From: CAVXDY01 sp963760715
Lineage (GTDB): Bacteria; Actinomycetota; Thermoleophilia; Miltoncostaeales; Miltoncostaeaceae
Direction: 5' to 3'
NCBI GenBank assembly: GCA_963760715.1
Contig: CAVXDY010000007.1
Span: forward strand, 124,001 to 188,000
DNA: 64,000 bases
In this document: positions 53,565-62,093 of the stretch, one piece after another
Numbering within the stretch: position 1 is the stretch's first letter
Layout of the letters: the number at the start of each line of letters is the position of its first letter
The notes under the pieces: generated by a model
What the model saw: only the letters and a program-made list of their open reading frames with translations
What the model was told of the DNA's origin: nothing
Databases searched by the model: none
Position numbers and translations under genes: made by a program

Positions 53565-53954
53565 ATGATGAGAAGCGCCGCACAGATGCTCGCCCATGCC
53601 ACGGCCCAGGTCGAGCAGATCACGCCGCAGGAGGCCTCCACCGAGGTCGCCACCGGGCCGGTCGTATTCCTCGATGTCCGCGAGCCGGTTGAGTGGGAGC
53701 ACCACATCCAAGGTGCCGTCCAGGTCCCCCGAGGCCTGCTGGAGTTCGTCGCCGATCCCGCAAGCCCCCGGCACAAGCCCGAGCTGGACACGGGGAGCCG
53801 CGTGATCGTCTATTGCAGGTCGGGCGGCCGCGGCGCGCTCGCCGCTGCCACCCTGAAGGAGCTCGGGTTCGAGAGGGTCGCCAACCTCAAAGGCGGGTTC
53901 GCCGCCTGGAACGACGCCGGCCTGCCCACCGACGAGCACCACGCCGGCCTCTAG
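53565..53954 (+). CDS. Single-domain rhodanese sulfurtransferase
   Basis: In this 129-residue protein, VVFLDVREPVEWEHHIQGAV is the rhodanese start and the active-site loop is YCRSGGR with Cys near residue 86. It would move sulfane sulfur between thiosulfate, persulfides or protein thiols. AAGGAGAGG directly precedes ATG 53565. Following a desulfinase-like gene, it may handle the released sulfur, although sulfite itself is the usual acceptor product of rhodaneses. Confidence 0.85.
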   Translation: MMRSAAQMLAHATAQVEQITPQEASTEVATGPVVFLDVREPVEWEHHIQGAVQVPRGLLEFVADPASPRHKPELDTGSRVIVYCRSGGRGALAAATLKELGFERVANLKGGFAAWNDAGLPTDEHHAGL

Positions 53955-54099
53955 GCCGACCAGCTCGCCCTCGGCGGATGAGCGACACGCGGGGACCAGC
54001 CCCGTAGAGCCCGGTGGGCCGCATGGCTGCCCTCGGGCCGGGCCGCAGCTCACCCCCGGCCGGCCTCGCGCTCGTGCGCTCGCCGGCGCGGGCCGCGAA

Positions 54100-54120
54100 A
54101 CCCCGCCAGCCATGCGGGGT
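54100..54120 (-). terminator. Hairpin terminator after the tRNA genes
   Basis: Read on the minus strand, ACCCCGC and GCGGGGT pair around a 7-nt loop and are followed by TTC. It lies 9 nt beyond the 3' end of tRNA-Asp. The rest of 53955-54128 shows no gene. Confidence 0.6.
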
Positions 54121-54128
54121 CCCGGGAG

Positions 54129-54203
54129 CGGGAGTGACGGGACTCGAACCCGCGGCCTCCGGATTGACAGTCCGGTGCTCTAACCAATCTGAGCTACACC
54201 CCC
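54129..54203 (-). tRNA. tRNA-Asp (GTC)
   Basis: This 75-nt cloverleaf has acceptor GGGGGTG pairing with CACTCCC (one G-T), a D-arm AGCTCAGATTGGTTAGAGC, and an anticodon stem CCGGA/TCCGG with loop CTGTCAA giving GUC. The T-arm GCGGGTTCGAGTCCCGT and discriminator G follow. CCA is not encoded. Confidence 0.95.
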
Positions 54204-54226
54204 ACGCGCGCCGGACGGAGGGGAGG

Positions 54227-54298
54227 TGGGCGGTGACGGGATCGAACCGCCGGCCACCTGCGTGTAAGGCAGGCGCTCTACCGCTGAGCTAACCGCCC
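54227..54298 (-). tRNA. tRNA-Val (TAC)
   Basis: This 72-nt cloverleaf has acceptor GGGCGGT pairing with ACCGCCC, anticodon stem CCTGC/GCAGG with loop CTTACAC (anticodon UAC), T-arm with GGTTCGATCC, and discriminator A. CCA is not encoded. It is 23 nt upstream of tRNA-Asp and probably transcribed with it. Confidence 0.95.
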
Positions 54299-54345
54299 GC
54301 ACCGCATCGGCGAAGGCACGATACCAGCGGCCGGGCCGGGCGTCG

Positions 54346-54351
54346 TAGGCT
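54346..54351 (+). promoter_or_regulatory. Leaderless -10 (TAGGCT) of the NTF2-like gene
   Basis: TAGGCT ends 7 nt before GTG 54359. Confidence 0.5.
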
Positions 54352-54358
54352 TCGGCGC

Positions 54359-54748
54359 GTGGACATCGGAGGCTTGCAGCGCTGGGTTGACTCCTACGAG
54401 CGCGCCTGGCGGGCGCCCGGGACCGAGGGCCTGGCGGAGCTGTTCCACGAGGACGCGGTCTACGTGCCGCCGCCGCTCGCCGAGCCCGTCGTGGGCCTGG
54501 AGGCGATCCGGCGCTTCTGGGAGGACGAGCGCTCGCCGGACGAGGAGTTCACGATGATCAGCGAGCCGATCGCGTTCGAGGGCGACACCGGGGTGGTGCG
54601 GGTGGACGTCCAGTACCACCGGCCCGAGGCGCGGCGGTTCACGGAGCTCTGGATCGTGAGCTTCGGGCCCGACGGCCGCTGCCGGCGGTTCGAGGAGGAG
54701 TTCTGGGACGACGTGGAGGCCGGCCTGGCCGGCGCGGACATCCCCTGA
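54359..54748 (+). CDS. SnoaL-like (NTF2 superfamily) protein
   Basis: In this 129-residue cone-fold protein, LQRWVDSYERAWRAPG is the first helix, LFHEDAVYVPPPLAEPVVGLEAI is the typical SnoaL/DUF4440 core, and ELWIVSFGPDGRCRRFEEEFW ends the sheet. It may be a small-molecule isomerase, hydrolase or binding protein, and the ligand is unknown. GTG 54359 sits at the predicted transcript start. Confidence 0.75.
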   Translation: MDIGGLQRWVDSYERAWRAPGTEGLAELFHEDAVYVPPPLAEPVVGLEAIRRFWEDERSPDEEFTMISEPIAFEGDTGVVRVDVQYHRPEARRFTELWIVSFGPDGRCRRFEEEFWDDVEAGLAGADIP

Positions 54749-54775
54749 AGCGGCCGCTCGCGGGCCGGGTGCCCG

Positions 54776-55339
54776 CTACGACGTGGCCAGCCCCAGCTCC
54801 GGCGCGATGGGCTGGAGGGCGGCCACCACGTTGGCGATGTGGTCGTCGAGCTCCAGGCCGAGCAGCTCGGCCCCCGCGTACACCTCGTCCCGGTGCACGC
54901 CCGCGGCGAACGACGGCTGCTTCAGCTTCTTGCGCACCGACTTCGGCGTGAGCCCCTCGAGCCCGGTGGGCCGCACCAGCCCGCAGGCGTGGACGAAGCC
55001 CGACAGCTCGTCGCAGGCGTAGAGGGTGCGCTTCAGCGGCGTGTCGCGGGGCACGCCGGTGTGGTCGGCGTGCGACAGCACCGCGTCGATCACCTCCTCG
55101 GGGTATCCCTCCTCGCGCAGCAGCGGCGCGCCGTCCTGAGGGTGCTGGTCGAGGGTGGGGTGGATCTCATAGTCGAAGTCGTGGAGCAGGGCGACGCAGC
55201 CCCAGAGCTCCTCGTCCTCCCCGTCGCGGCGCGCGTAGAAGCGCACCGACGCCTCCACCGCCAGCGCGTGCCGAAGCAGCGATTCGCCGGCGGTGTAGCG
55301 CGTGAGGGTCGCCCAGGCCTGGTCGCGGCTCACCTCCAT
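54776..55339 (-). CDS. HD-domain hydrolase
   Basis: In this 187-residue protein, ESLLRHALAVEA, ALLHDFDYEIHP (the HD pair) and VLSHADHTG supply the His/Asp metal ligands, and KKLKQPSFAAGV lies in the C-terminal helical part. This is a common stand-alone HD phosphohydrolase family, and its nucleotide substrate is unknown. ATG 55339 is used. It stands alone, 31 nt downstream of no coupled gene. Confidence 0.8.
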   Translation of the reverse strand: MEVSRDQAWATLTRYTAGESLLRHALAVEASVRFYARRDGEDEELWGCVALLHDFDYEIHPTLDQHPQDGAPLLREEGYPEEVIDAVLSHADHTGVPRDTPLKRTLYACDELSGFVHACGLVRPTGLEGLTPKSVRKKLKQPSFAAGVHRDEVYAGAELLGLELDDHIANVVAALQPIAPELGLATS

Positions 55340-55370
55340 CAGGCGCGCACCATCGTGAGCGGGCGGCCTT

Positions 55371-55673
55371 CTAGCCCTTGAAGAGGCTGTGGAGGTCGTA
55401 GATCGCCATGGTGGGCGGCGGCGCGTCGGCGGCGGCGGCGCCCAGCACCTCCATGATCGCGGGCATCAGGCGGTCCTTCTCGAAGCGCTGGTAGTGCTCG
55501 CGCGACTCCCAGACGTCGAAGATCCGGAACGCCCCGTTCTCGAGCGTCCCCGCGGTGTGGAAGATCAGCCCGTCGGGCAGGTCGTCCGCCACCCCCATCA
55601 GCTCGTTGACCGCGTCGTAGGTCTGCGTGTTGTTCCCGCCCTCGGCCCAGTCCTGGGTGACCGCGATGGGCAT
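55371..55673 (-). CDS. Small dimeric alpha-beta barrel (ABM-like) protein
   Basis: In this 100-residue protein, GLIFHTAGTLENGAFRIFDVWESREHYQRFEKDRLMPAI follows the strand-helix pattern of antibiotic-biosynthesis-monooxygenase/dimeric alpha-beta barrel folds. The function is unknown. AGGAGG lies 7 nt before ATG 55673, giving a conventional leadered start. Confidence 0.65.
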   Translation of the reverse strand: MPIAVTQDWAEGGNNTQTYDAVNELMGVADDLPDGLIFHTAGTLENGAFRIFDVWESREHYQRFEKDRLMPAIMEVLGAAAADAPPPTMAIYDLHSLFKG

Positions 55674-55765
55674 CCCCGCACCTCCTGATCTCGGCGGCCG
55701 GAGCCGCGCTTCACGATGGGCGCGACTCTCTCCCAGCGGGCGACGGAGCGGCAAGTCCTCCGGGG

Positions 55766-56809
55766 TCAGGGCGCGTCGATGCGCACGAGCACCTTGATGG
55801 CCCGCCGCTCGTCCATGGCGGCGTAGCCGGCGGGCACGTCGTCGAGGTCCATCGCCACGTCGAGGACGGGGGAGGGGTCGAGTCGCCCCGCCAGGATGTC
55901 GTCCAGGAGCTCCGGGATGTAGCCGCGCACCGGGGCGACCCCGCCGATCAGGCGCACGTTGTGCTGGTGCACCCGCAGCAGGTCGACCGGCTCGGCCGGC
56001 ACGCCCAGGTGGCCCACCACCCCGCCCGGGCGGGCGGACCCGATCGCCGTCGCGAAGGACGCCGCGGTGCCGACGCACTCGAGGACGTGGGCCGCCCCCC
56101 CGTCGGTGAGCTCCCGAACCCGCTCGATCGCCTCCTCGCCGCGCTCGGTGATCACGTCGGTGGCGCCGAAGCGGCGGGCGATGTCCAGCCGGTCGGGGTG
56201 GTGGCCGAGCGAGATGATCCGGTCGGCGCCCAGCCGGCGGGCGGCCAGCACCGCGCAGAGGCCGACGGCCCCGTCGCCCACGACCACCGCCGTCGACCCG
56301 GGCTCCACCCCGGCCGAGAGGGCCCCGTGATGGCCCGTGCCCATCACGTCCGTGAGGGTGGCGAGCGCCGCGGCCAGGCGGTGGTCGGAGAGGTCGACCT
56401 CGCCGGGCAGGGGCACGAGGGTGCCGTCCGCCAGCGGAGCGCGCACGGCCTCGCCCTGGCCGCCGTCGTTCTTCCCGCCCCAGTAGCCCCCGGTACGGCA
56501 GGAGGTCTGAATGCCCGCGAGGCAGTAGTCGCAGGTCCCGTCCGAGAAGGCGAAGGGGGCGATCACCTGCTGGCCGGGCCGGATCGTCCGCACCTCGGCG
56601 CCGACGGCCTCGACGATGCCCATGAACTCGTGGCCGGTGCGCCCGGGGCGGCCGTAGATCTCGAGGTCGCCCCGGTAGGGCCAGAGGTCGCTCCCGCAGA
56701 TGCAGGCGTGGGTGACGCGCACGAGGGCGTCCGTCGGCTCGCGCAGGGTCGCGTCCGGCACCTCCTCCACCCGGATGTCGCGGGGCCCGTGGTAGACGCT
56801 CGCTCTCAA
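55766..56809 (-). CDS. Zinc-dependent medium-chain alcohol dehydrogenase
   Basis: In this 347-residue MDR enzyme, CICGSDLWPYRG and GHEFMG supply catalytic zinc ligands, CDYCLAGIQTSC forms a structural zinc lobe with three Cys, and VVVGDGAVGLCAVLAA is the nucleotide-binding loop. It resembles glutathione-independent formaldehyde or threonine-type dehydrogenases. The substrate is unknown. The start is TTG 56809. An aldo/keto reductase is encoded next to it on the same strand. Confidence 0.82.
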   Translation of the reverse strand: MRASVYHGPRDIRVEEVPDATLREPTDALVRVTHACICGSDLWPYRGDLEIYGRPGRTGHEFMGIVEAVGAEVRTIRPGQQVIAPFAFSDGTCDYCLAGIQTSCRTGGYWGGKNDGGQGEAVRAPLADGTLVPLPGEVDLSDHRLAAALATLTDVMGTGHHGALSAGVEPGSTAVVVGDGAVGLCAVLAARRLGADRIISLGHHPDRLDIARRFGATDVITERGEEAIERVRELTDGGAAHVLECVGTAASFATAIGSARPGGVVGHLGVPAEPVDLLRVHQHNVRLIGGVAPVRGYIPELLDDILAGRLDPSPVLDVAMDLDDVPAGYAAMDERRAIKVLVRIDAP

Positions 56810-56922
56810 GACCGGCTCCCATTCGGAGGGTGCGGGATGCCGATCAAAGCAGTTCCGCCACGACCGGAGCCCGAGGCGCTGACCGGGGACGAGGAGGGCT
56901 GAGGCCGGACGATCCGGGCCCG

Positions 56923-57921
56923 TCAGCCCCGTTCGCTGTCCAGGATCTCCATCTGCGCGGGCGCGTAGCGCTCGCCCGCGGCCGACCCGGGCGGTACCGC
57001 ATCCTCGATGCGGGCCAGGTCGCCGGGGCCCAGCTCGAGGTCGAGCGCCCCGAGCGCCTCGGACAGGCGGTCGCGCCGGCGCGCTCCGATGAGCGGCACG
57101 ATGTCGTCGCCGCGGCTCGCGACCCAGGCGATCGCCACCCGCGCCACGGACGTGCCGCGCTCCTCGGCGACGCCGCGCAGGGTCTCGACGAGCGCGAGGT
57201 TGTGCTCGAGGTTCTCGCCCTGGAAGCGGGGGCTGAACCCGCGGAAGTCCCCGCCTCCCAGGTCGCGGTCGGCGCTCCAGTGGCCGCTCAGGAGACCGCG
57301 CGAGAGCACCCCGTAGGCCGTGATGCCGATCCCGAGCTCGCGGCAGGCCGGGAGGATCTCATCCTCGATCCCGCGCGATATGAGCGAGTACTCGATCTGC
57401 AGGTCGCTGATCGGGTGGACCGCCGCGGCCCGCCGGATCGTGTCCGCGCCGGCCTCCGACAGGCCGATGTGGCGCACGTACCCGGCCTCGACCCAGCGGG
57501 CGATGGCGCCGACGGTCTCCTCGATCGGCACGGCCGGGTCGACCCGCGCCGGGCGGTACACGTCCACGTGGTCCGCGCCGAGCCGGCGCAGCGTGTAGGC
57601 GAGGAAGTTCCCCACCGCCTGGGGCCGGTTGTCGTTGCCCACCCAGCGGTTCGCCGGGTCGCGGAGCCCCCCGAACTTGACGCTGATCGCGACCTCGTCG
57701 CGCGGCCTGCCCCGCAGGGCGTCGCGGATGAGCATCTCGTTGTGGCCCATTCCGTAGAAGTCGCCCGTGTCGAGCAGGGCGATCCCCGCGTCGAGGGCCG
57801 CGTGGATCGTGGCGATGCACTCGTCCCGGTCGGTCGGCCCGTAGAGGTCCGACATCCCCATGCACCCCAGGCCGAGGACGGAGACCTCGGGGCCGGCCGC
57901 TCCCAGCCGTCGCGTGTCCAT
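56923..57921 (-). CDS. Aldo/keto reductase
   Basis: In this 332-residue TIM-barrel oxidoreductase, LLDTGDFYGMGHNE carries the catalytic Asp and Tyr, ISVKFGG the Lys, and the phosphate-binding region is IGARRRDRLSEAL. It is close in layout to AKR13-type enzymes. The usual catalytic His segment appears as VYRPARVD rather than LYQLHRVD, so the His is replaced. It reduces carbonyls with NADPH. ATG 57921 is used. Confidence 0.82.
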   Translation of the reverse strand: MDTRRLGAAGPEVSVLGLGCMGMSDLYGPTDRDECIATIHAALDAGIALLDTGDFYGMGHNEMLIRDALRGRPRDEVAISVKFGGLRDPANRWVGNDNRPQAVGNFLAYTLRRLGADHVDVYRPARVDPAVPIEETVGAIARWVEAGYVRHIGLSEAGADTIRRAAAVHPISDLQIEYSLISRGIEDEILPACRELGIGITAYGVLSRGLLSGHWSADRDLGGGDFRGFSPRFQGENLEHNLALVETLRGVAEERGTSVARVAIAWVASRGDDIVPLIGARRRDRLSEALGALDLELGPGDLARIEDAVPPGSAAGERYAPAQMEILDSERG

Positions 57922-58050
57922 ACGGCCATGCTGGCAGGGAGCCGCGCCACCCGGCCCGGCCCGGCCGCTTTTCTCAGGCGAGCGTCACCTGGTTGCGGCC
58001 GGCCGCGTACCCGCTCTGCGAGGGGTCCGTGCGTCCGCCTGGCTCGACGG

Positions 58051-58698
58051 CTACCTCGCCTGAGCCGGCGCCGGCGCTTCCCCGAGGATCCCCGCTCCGC
58101 GGAACAGCATGATGCTCACGACGATCATCCAGATGAGCGTGAGGATGAGCGCGAAGAAGTCGGCGAAGGGGATGAAGAGGAGGATCCCCAGCACGAGCGC
58201 GATCCATGCGAGCCACCGGTGGCGCCCTGCTCGCGGGATCAGACACCCCGCCGCGCCGAGCAACATCACCCCGAATGCGCTGTTGAAGAGCACCCACGAA
58301 TCGGCGTCGAGCACGTTGAGCGCCTGGAGCGTGTCCGGGGACAGCTTGTTGTCGCCGGCGTCGGCCAGCGCGAAGTGCGCCCATGCCGCCACGAGCAGCG
58401 CCGCCCCCGCGAGGCCGCTGCCCGCGATGAGGACGTACTGCCACACCGGCCGGCGGTCCGTGGCCTCGGGCCACGAGGCGGTCGCCAGCTTGACGCCGAA
58501 GAACACGAGGAACGGAACCGACACCGCGAACACGAAGGCGGCGGCCGCCTGTCGCACCGAGTGCGCGTCGTAGTACGAGAGGACCTCGGTCCCCGACGCG
58601 TCGTTCGCCGGCGTATCGCCGCCGAGGCCGATGACCGCAATGAGTGCGAGCACCACGAACACCACTCCGCTCAGGGGAAGCAACCGGCGTACATCCAT
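58051..58698 (-). CDS. Integral membrane protein of unknown function
   Basis: This 215-residue protein has about six hydrophobic helices, starting at RRLLPLSGVVFVVLALIAVI and ending LILTLIWMIVVSIMLF, with a soluble-looking loop rich in Asp after helix 1. It is not recognised beyond being a type common in actinobacteria. ATG 58698 is chosen because GAGGAG precedes it; an upstream start (58743) is possible. It is divergent from the gene at 58871. Confidence 0.65.
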   Translation of the reverse strand: MDVRRLLPLSGVVFVVLALIAVIGLGGDTPANDASGTEVLSYYDAHSVRQAAAAFVFAVSVPFLVFFGVKLATASWPEATDRRPVWQYVLIAGSGLAGAALLVAAWAHFALADAGDNKLSPDTLQALNVLDADSWVLFNSAFGVMLLGAAGCLIPRAGRHRWLAWIALVLGILLFIPFADFFALILTLIWMIVVSIMLFRGAGILGEAPAPAQAR

Positions 58699-58870
58699 GC
58701 CTGACTCCTCGGCCGTGTCCGGCGCAATCGCCGAATCCTCCACGGATTCAACCCCGCCGCGACCCGCCGCGGCAAGGAGTCCTCGGCCCCTCGCGCACCC
58801 CGGGGCGACCCGTCATCCGGGAGAAAATGCGCGCCGCCGCCTCTTCCATCGCCGGGCGTGTTGAGGGACG

Positions 58871-59710
58871 ATGCCGCGCGTGGGACGCATCCGAAGGGGC
58901 TGGGAGCTCACCAAGACGAGCTGGGGCGTGCTGCGGTCCGACCGCTCGCTGGCGGCCTTCCCCGTTCTCGGGGGCGCGTCGGCCCTGCTGCTCGCCGCCG
59001 CCTTCGGGCTCCCGGCGGCCCTGCTCTTCAACGACAATTCCAACGTCCTCGCCGTCATCCTCGCGGCCATCGGGATCTACCTGGTCAGCTACGCCGCGGT
59101 GTTCTTCAACGTCGCCCTGGCCGGCGCGGCCGCACAGGTCCTCGACGGGAAGGACGCCACCGTCGCGAGCGGTGTGGCCGTGGCACGCACGCGCCTGCCG
59201 GCCATCGCCGGCTGGGCGCTGATGATCGCGAGCGTGAACATCGTCATCCGGGCGCTCCAGGAGCGCCTCGGCCCCGTCGGTGACCTCATCCTCGGAGGCA
59301 TCGCCGTCGCGTGGGGCCTGGTCACCTTCCTCGCGGTCCCGGTGATCGCCCTCGAGAACACGGGGCCGATCGAGACCCTGCGCCGTTCGGCCGGGATCTT
59401 CCGCGAGCGCTGGGGGGAGCAGGTCACCGGCCAGTTCTCGATCGGCGGCATCGTCCTGCTGTTCACCTTCCTCCCCGCGATCGCCCTGGTCGGGATCGGC
59501 TACGCGGTCGGCAACGGAGTGCTCCTCGGGGTCCTCATCGCCGTGGCGGTGGTGCTCGTCATCGTCGGGGCGATCGTCAGCACCGCCCTCAGCCAGATCT
59601 TCGCGGTCGCCCTCTACCGCTACGCCGTCGGCCAGGGCGCGACCGGGGCCTTCACCGAGGACGTCCTGGCCAGCGCCGTCCGCCCCCGCGCCCGCCGGGG
59701 CACGATCTAG
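58871..59710 (+). CDS. DUF6159-type membrane protein
   Basis: In this 279-residue protein, GWELTKTSWGVLRSDRSLAAFP at the N-terminus is the hallmark of this family, and six hydrophobic helices follow with RSAGIFRERWGEQ in a cytoplasmic loop. The function is unknown. TTGAGGG lies just upstream of ATG 58871. It is followed 59 nt later by another membrane-protein gene in the same direction. Confidence 0.75.
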   Translation: MPRVGRIRRGWELTKTSWGVLRSDRSLAAFPVLGGASALLLAAAFGLPAALLFNDNSNVLAVILAAIGIYLVSYAAVFFNVALAGAAAQVLDGKDATVASGVAVARTRLPAIAGWALMIASVNIVIRALQERLGPVGDLILGGIAVAWGLVTFLAVPVIALENTGPIETLRRSAGIFRERWGEQVTGQFSIGGIVLLFTFLPAIALVGIGYAVGNGVLLGVLIAVAVVLVIVGAIVSTALSQIFAVALYRYAVGQGATGAFTEDVLASAVRPRARRGTI

Positions 59711-59769
59711 GACCCGCCCGCCCTCGCCTCCGACGGCCCGCCGGTCCACGCGACCGACTCGTCCTGAGG

Positions 59770-60276
59770 GTGGCGGGCCGCTGGCAGCGTCCCTCCGGCC
59801 GTGGAAAGCTGTGGCTGTTCGGCTTGGCGGCCCTCGCGGTCGCCTTCGCCGTCGTGGTCTACGGCGGCTACGGGCTGGGGTGGGAGTGGACCGGCTTCTC
59901 GGACAACCGCTTGTGGGATTGGCTCGAGTTGCTCGTGCTCCCGTTCACCGTCGCTCTGCTGCCGTTCTGGCTCACGGCGCGGCGGCGCCACCTGCGGCGC
60001 CACGCGCTGACGGCCGCCGCGATCCTGGCGGTGTTCGCCACGGTGGTCGTCTGCGGCTACGCGGTGCCGTGGGACTGGACCGGCTTCCAGGGCAACACGC
60101 TCTGGGACTGGATGCAGCTGTTCATCGTGCCGTTCGCCATCCCGGTGGCGATCGCCGTCCTGAGCGTGACCGCGACCCTTGCGGTCGAGGGCGAGCGCGA
60201 GGGGCAGGCCGTGAGGGACGCGACACCGCCGTCCCCTGAGCCGGCGGGCGAGGGCTGGTCCATCCAGGCCGAGTAG
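59770..60276 (+). CDS. Small membrane protein with two internal WTGF...LWDW repeats
   Basis: This 168-residue protein has four hydrophobic helices organised as two copies of the unit W(E/D)WTGFxxNxLWDWxxL followed by a helix. This suggests an internal duplication. The function is unknown. GTG 59770 is the best start, and upstream frame extends into the previous gene. The C-terminus is cytosolic and acidic. Confidence 0.65.
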   Translation: MAGRWQRPSGRGKLWLFGLAALAVAFAVVVYGGYGLGWEWTGFSDNRLWDWLELLVLPFTVALLPFWLTARRRHLRRHALTAAAILAVFATVVVCGYAVPWDWTGFQGNTLWDWMQLFIVPFAIPVAIAVLSVTATLAVEGEREGQAVRDATPPSPEPAGEGWSIQAE

Positions 60277-60347
60277 GTCGTGAACGGAGGGCGGTGCCCC
60301 GAAACGCGGACCCCCCGGGATGCTCGGGCCGCACCGAGGACGGCGCC

Positions 60348-62093
60348 TCAGCCGGCCGTCCCCCCCTGCGGTGCCGGATTCGTCCTCGTGCCGACGACCT
60401 TCCAGGCGGCGCCTCCCGGCTGCGCCGGGGCCGGCTCCGGCTGGGCGTCCAGGTTGGCGCGCTCCGCCTCGTAGACGTAGGCGCCGAGGCTCACCCGGTC
60501 CCCACGCGCGTACGACGTCGCCGGTCGCCACTCGGGGTAGCTCTCGAACACCGGAGGCAGGTCCTCGACCGCGCGCCCGACCGCCGTCCACGCGGAGGCG
60601 TCCGGCAGATCCGGAGCGAGCTGGGGCTCCTCGGCCTGCGTCCTCCACTTCGCCTCGTAGAGGAAGCCGTCGTGGCGGACGCGATCGCCGCGCAGGTAGA
60701 CCGCGTCGGCGGACCAGCGCGGCGGGCTCGCCGCGTCGGCCGCCTTCGCGGCCCGCGCGTCGCTCGGGAGCACCGGGCCGAGGGTCCGCCACGGGGTGTC
60801 CCACTCGTTCGCGACCCGCTGGTCGGGGGGATCGTCGTGGGTCCACCACTTCGCCTCGTAGACGGTGCGCTGCCAGACGACCTTCTCCCCCTGCATGTAC
60901 ACACGACCGCTGCGCCAGATGGGGTACGGGCTCGCCTGCGGGTTGTCTCCGGCCCGCCCATCGGCCTCCGTCAGCCCCTGGGGTGGCGGGGTGCGGACCG
61001 GGGGCGACCCATCGAGCGGTCCGAGAAGCGTGCGCGTGAACGCGAGCGGCTGCTCCTCCACCCCGCTGCACGTCGGCAGGACCTGCCAGTCGCCACGGTC
61101 CTGCGGACCGCACTGCGCGTCGCGGTTCGCCGACCAGACCGAGACCCGACCGAGACCGACCTCGTCGGCAAAGCCCGCCAGGGAGGCCGCGTCGTCGAGC
61201 GTGAAGACCTCGCCCTGGACGTCGTTGCGACCGATCATCGGTGTGGCGCCGAGCCGCGCCCAGAGCTGCTCGGCGCTCAGCCGAAGGCCGGCCCGCCGAT
61301 AGGCGGCGGCCAGCTGCGCGTGGGCGGCGAGCAACGCGCTCCTCGTCGCCTCTCCCATGCTCATGTCCTGCGGCTTGCTCGCGCCGAAGTCCATCGTCAT
61401 GAGGTTGACGCCGGCGAGATCCACCCCCGCCCGAAGCATCTCGTCGACGCGGCCGACCCCGTTCGAGAGCAGCCCCTCCGGAGTGACCGGCAGCGTGAGC
61501 CACACCTGGAGCGGCCGATCGGACGGCGCCTCCTTCTGGAGGGCTCGGATCGCGGTGGCCCGCCGCATGTTCGCCGCGGCGTCGTCGAGCGCGGCCCCCT
61601 CGATGTCGAGATCGATCATGCTCGCCTCGTACCGCTTCACGACCGAGCGGTACGCGCTCGTGAGGGAGGCCTGGTTCCTGCACGCGACGGCGAGCTCGGA
61701 ATTGACGACACCGCCGAACGAGATGATGACGTCACCCCCGCGCTCCCGGACCCGCGCGATGCGTCGATCGAGGTCGAGCTCACTGGCGGCCCCGTCGAGG
61801 TCGTACTGCGTGCCCCACGTCGGCGTGCACGGCCTGCGGCTGTCGGGGACCACGAAGCCGAGCACCGTCGTCGGCGCCGGGCCCGTGTCGGGGTCCTCGA
61901 ACGCGTACGCCGGCTGGAGGGTCACGTCCGTGTAGGGCGCGAACCAGGTGCCGGACGGGCCGGCGGTCATGCGCTCGACGGCGCGGTCCGCCCGCTGCCA
62001 CCCCAGGTAGCCGAGCGCGACCAGACCGACGACGATCGCGAGGACGACCAGGACGCGGAGCGGCGAGAGCCGCCGAGCCGACAAGGGGGTCAC
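60348..62093 (-). CDS. Membrane-anchored GH18-like protein with three C-terminal chitin-binding-type repeats
   Basis: This 581-residue protein has an N-terminal membrane anchor or signal (about 12-32). A GH18-type barrel (about 45-350) carries IISFGG on strand 3 and the catalytic-type motif SMIDLDIEG (DxDxE). Three copies of a CBM5/12-like module follow (about 390-440, 450-510, 520-570), each with W...Y..GD/EKV and YEAKW. It probably acts on a beta-linked amino-sugar or related polymer outside the cell. GTG 62093 overlaps the stop of the glycosyltransferase (GTGA), so the two are made together, as in exopolysaccharide systems that pair a synthase with a hydrolase. Confidence 0.75.
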   Translation of the reverse strand: MTPLSARRLSPLRVLVVLAIVVGLVALGYLGWQRADRAVERMTAGPSGTWFAPYTDVTLQPAYAFEDPDTGPAPTTVLGFVVPDSRRPCTPTWGTQYDLDGAASELDLDRRIARVRERGGDVIISFGGVVNSELAVACRNQASLTSAYRSVVKRYEASMIDLDIEGAALDDAAANMRRATAIRALQKEAPSDRPLQVWLTLPVTPEGLLSNGVGRVDEMLRAGVDLAGVNLMTMDFGASKPQDMSMGEATRSALLAAHAQLAAAYRRAGLRLSAEQLWARLGATPMIGRNDVQGEVFTLDDAASLAGFADEVGLGRVSVWSANRDAQCGPQDRGDWQVLPTCSGVEEQPLAFTRTLLGPLDGSPPVRTPPPQGLTEADGRAGDNPQASPYPIWRSGRVYMQGEKVVWQRTVYEAKWWTHDDPPDQRVANEWDTPWRTLGPVLPSDARAAKAADAASPPRWSADAVYLRGDRVRHDGFLYEAKWRTQAEEPQLAPDLPDASAWTAVGRAVEDLPPVFESYPEWRPATSYARGDRVSLGAYVYEAERANLDAQPEPAPAQPGGAAWKVVGTRTNPAPQGGTAG

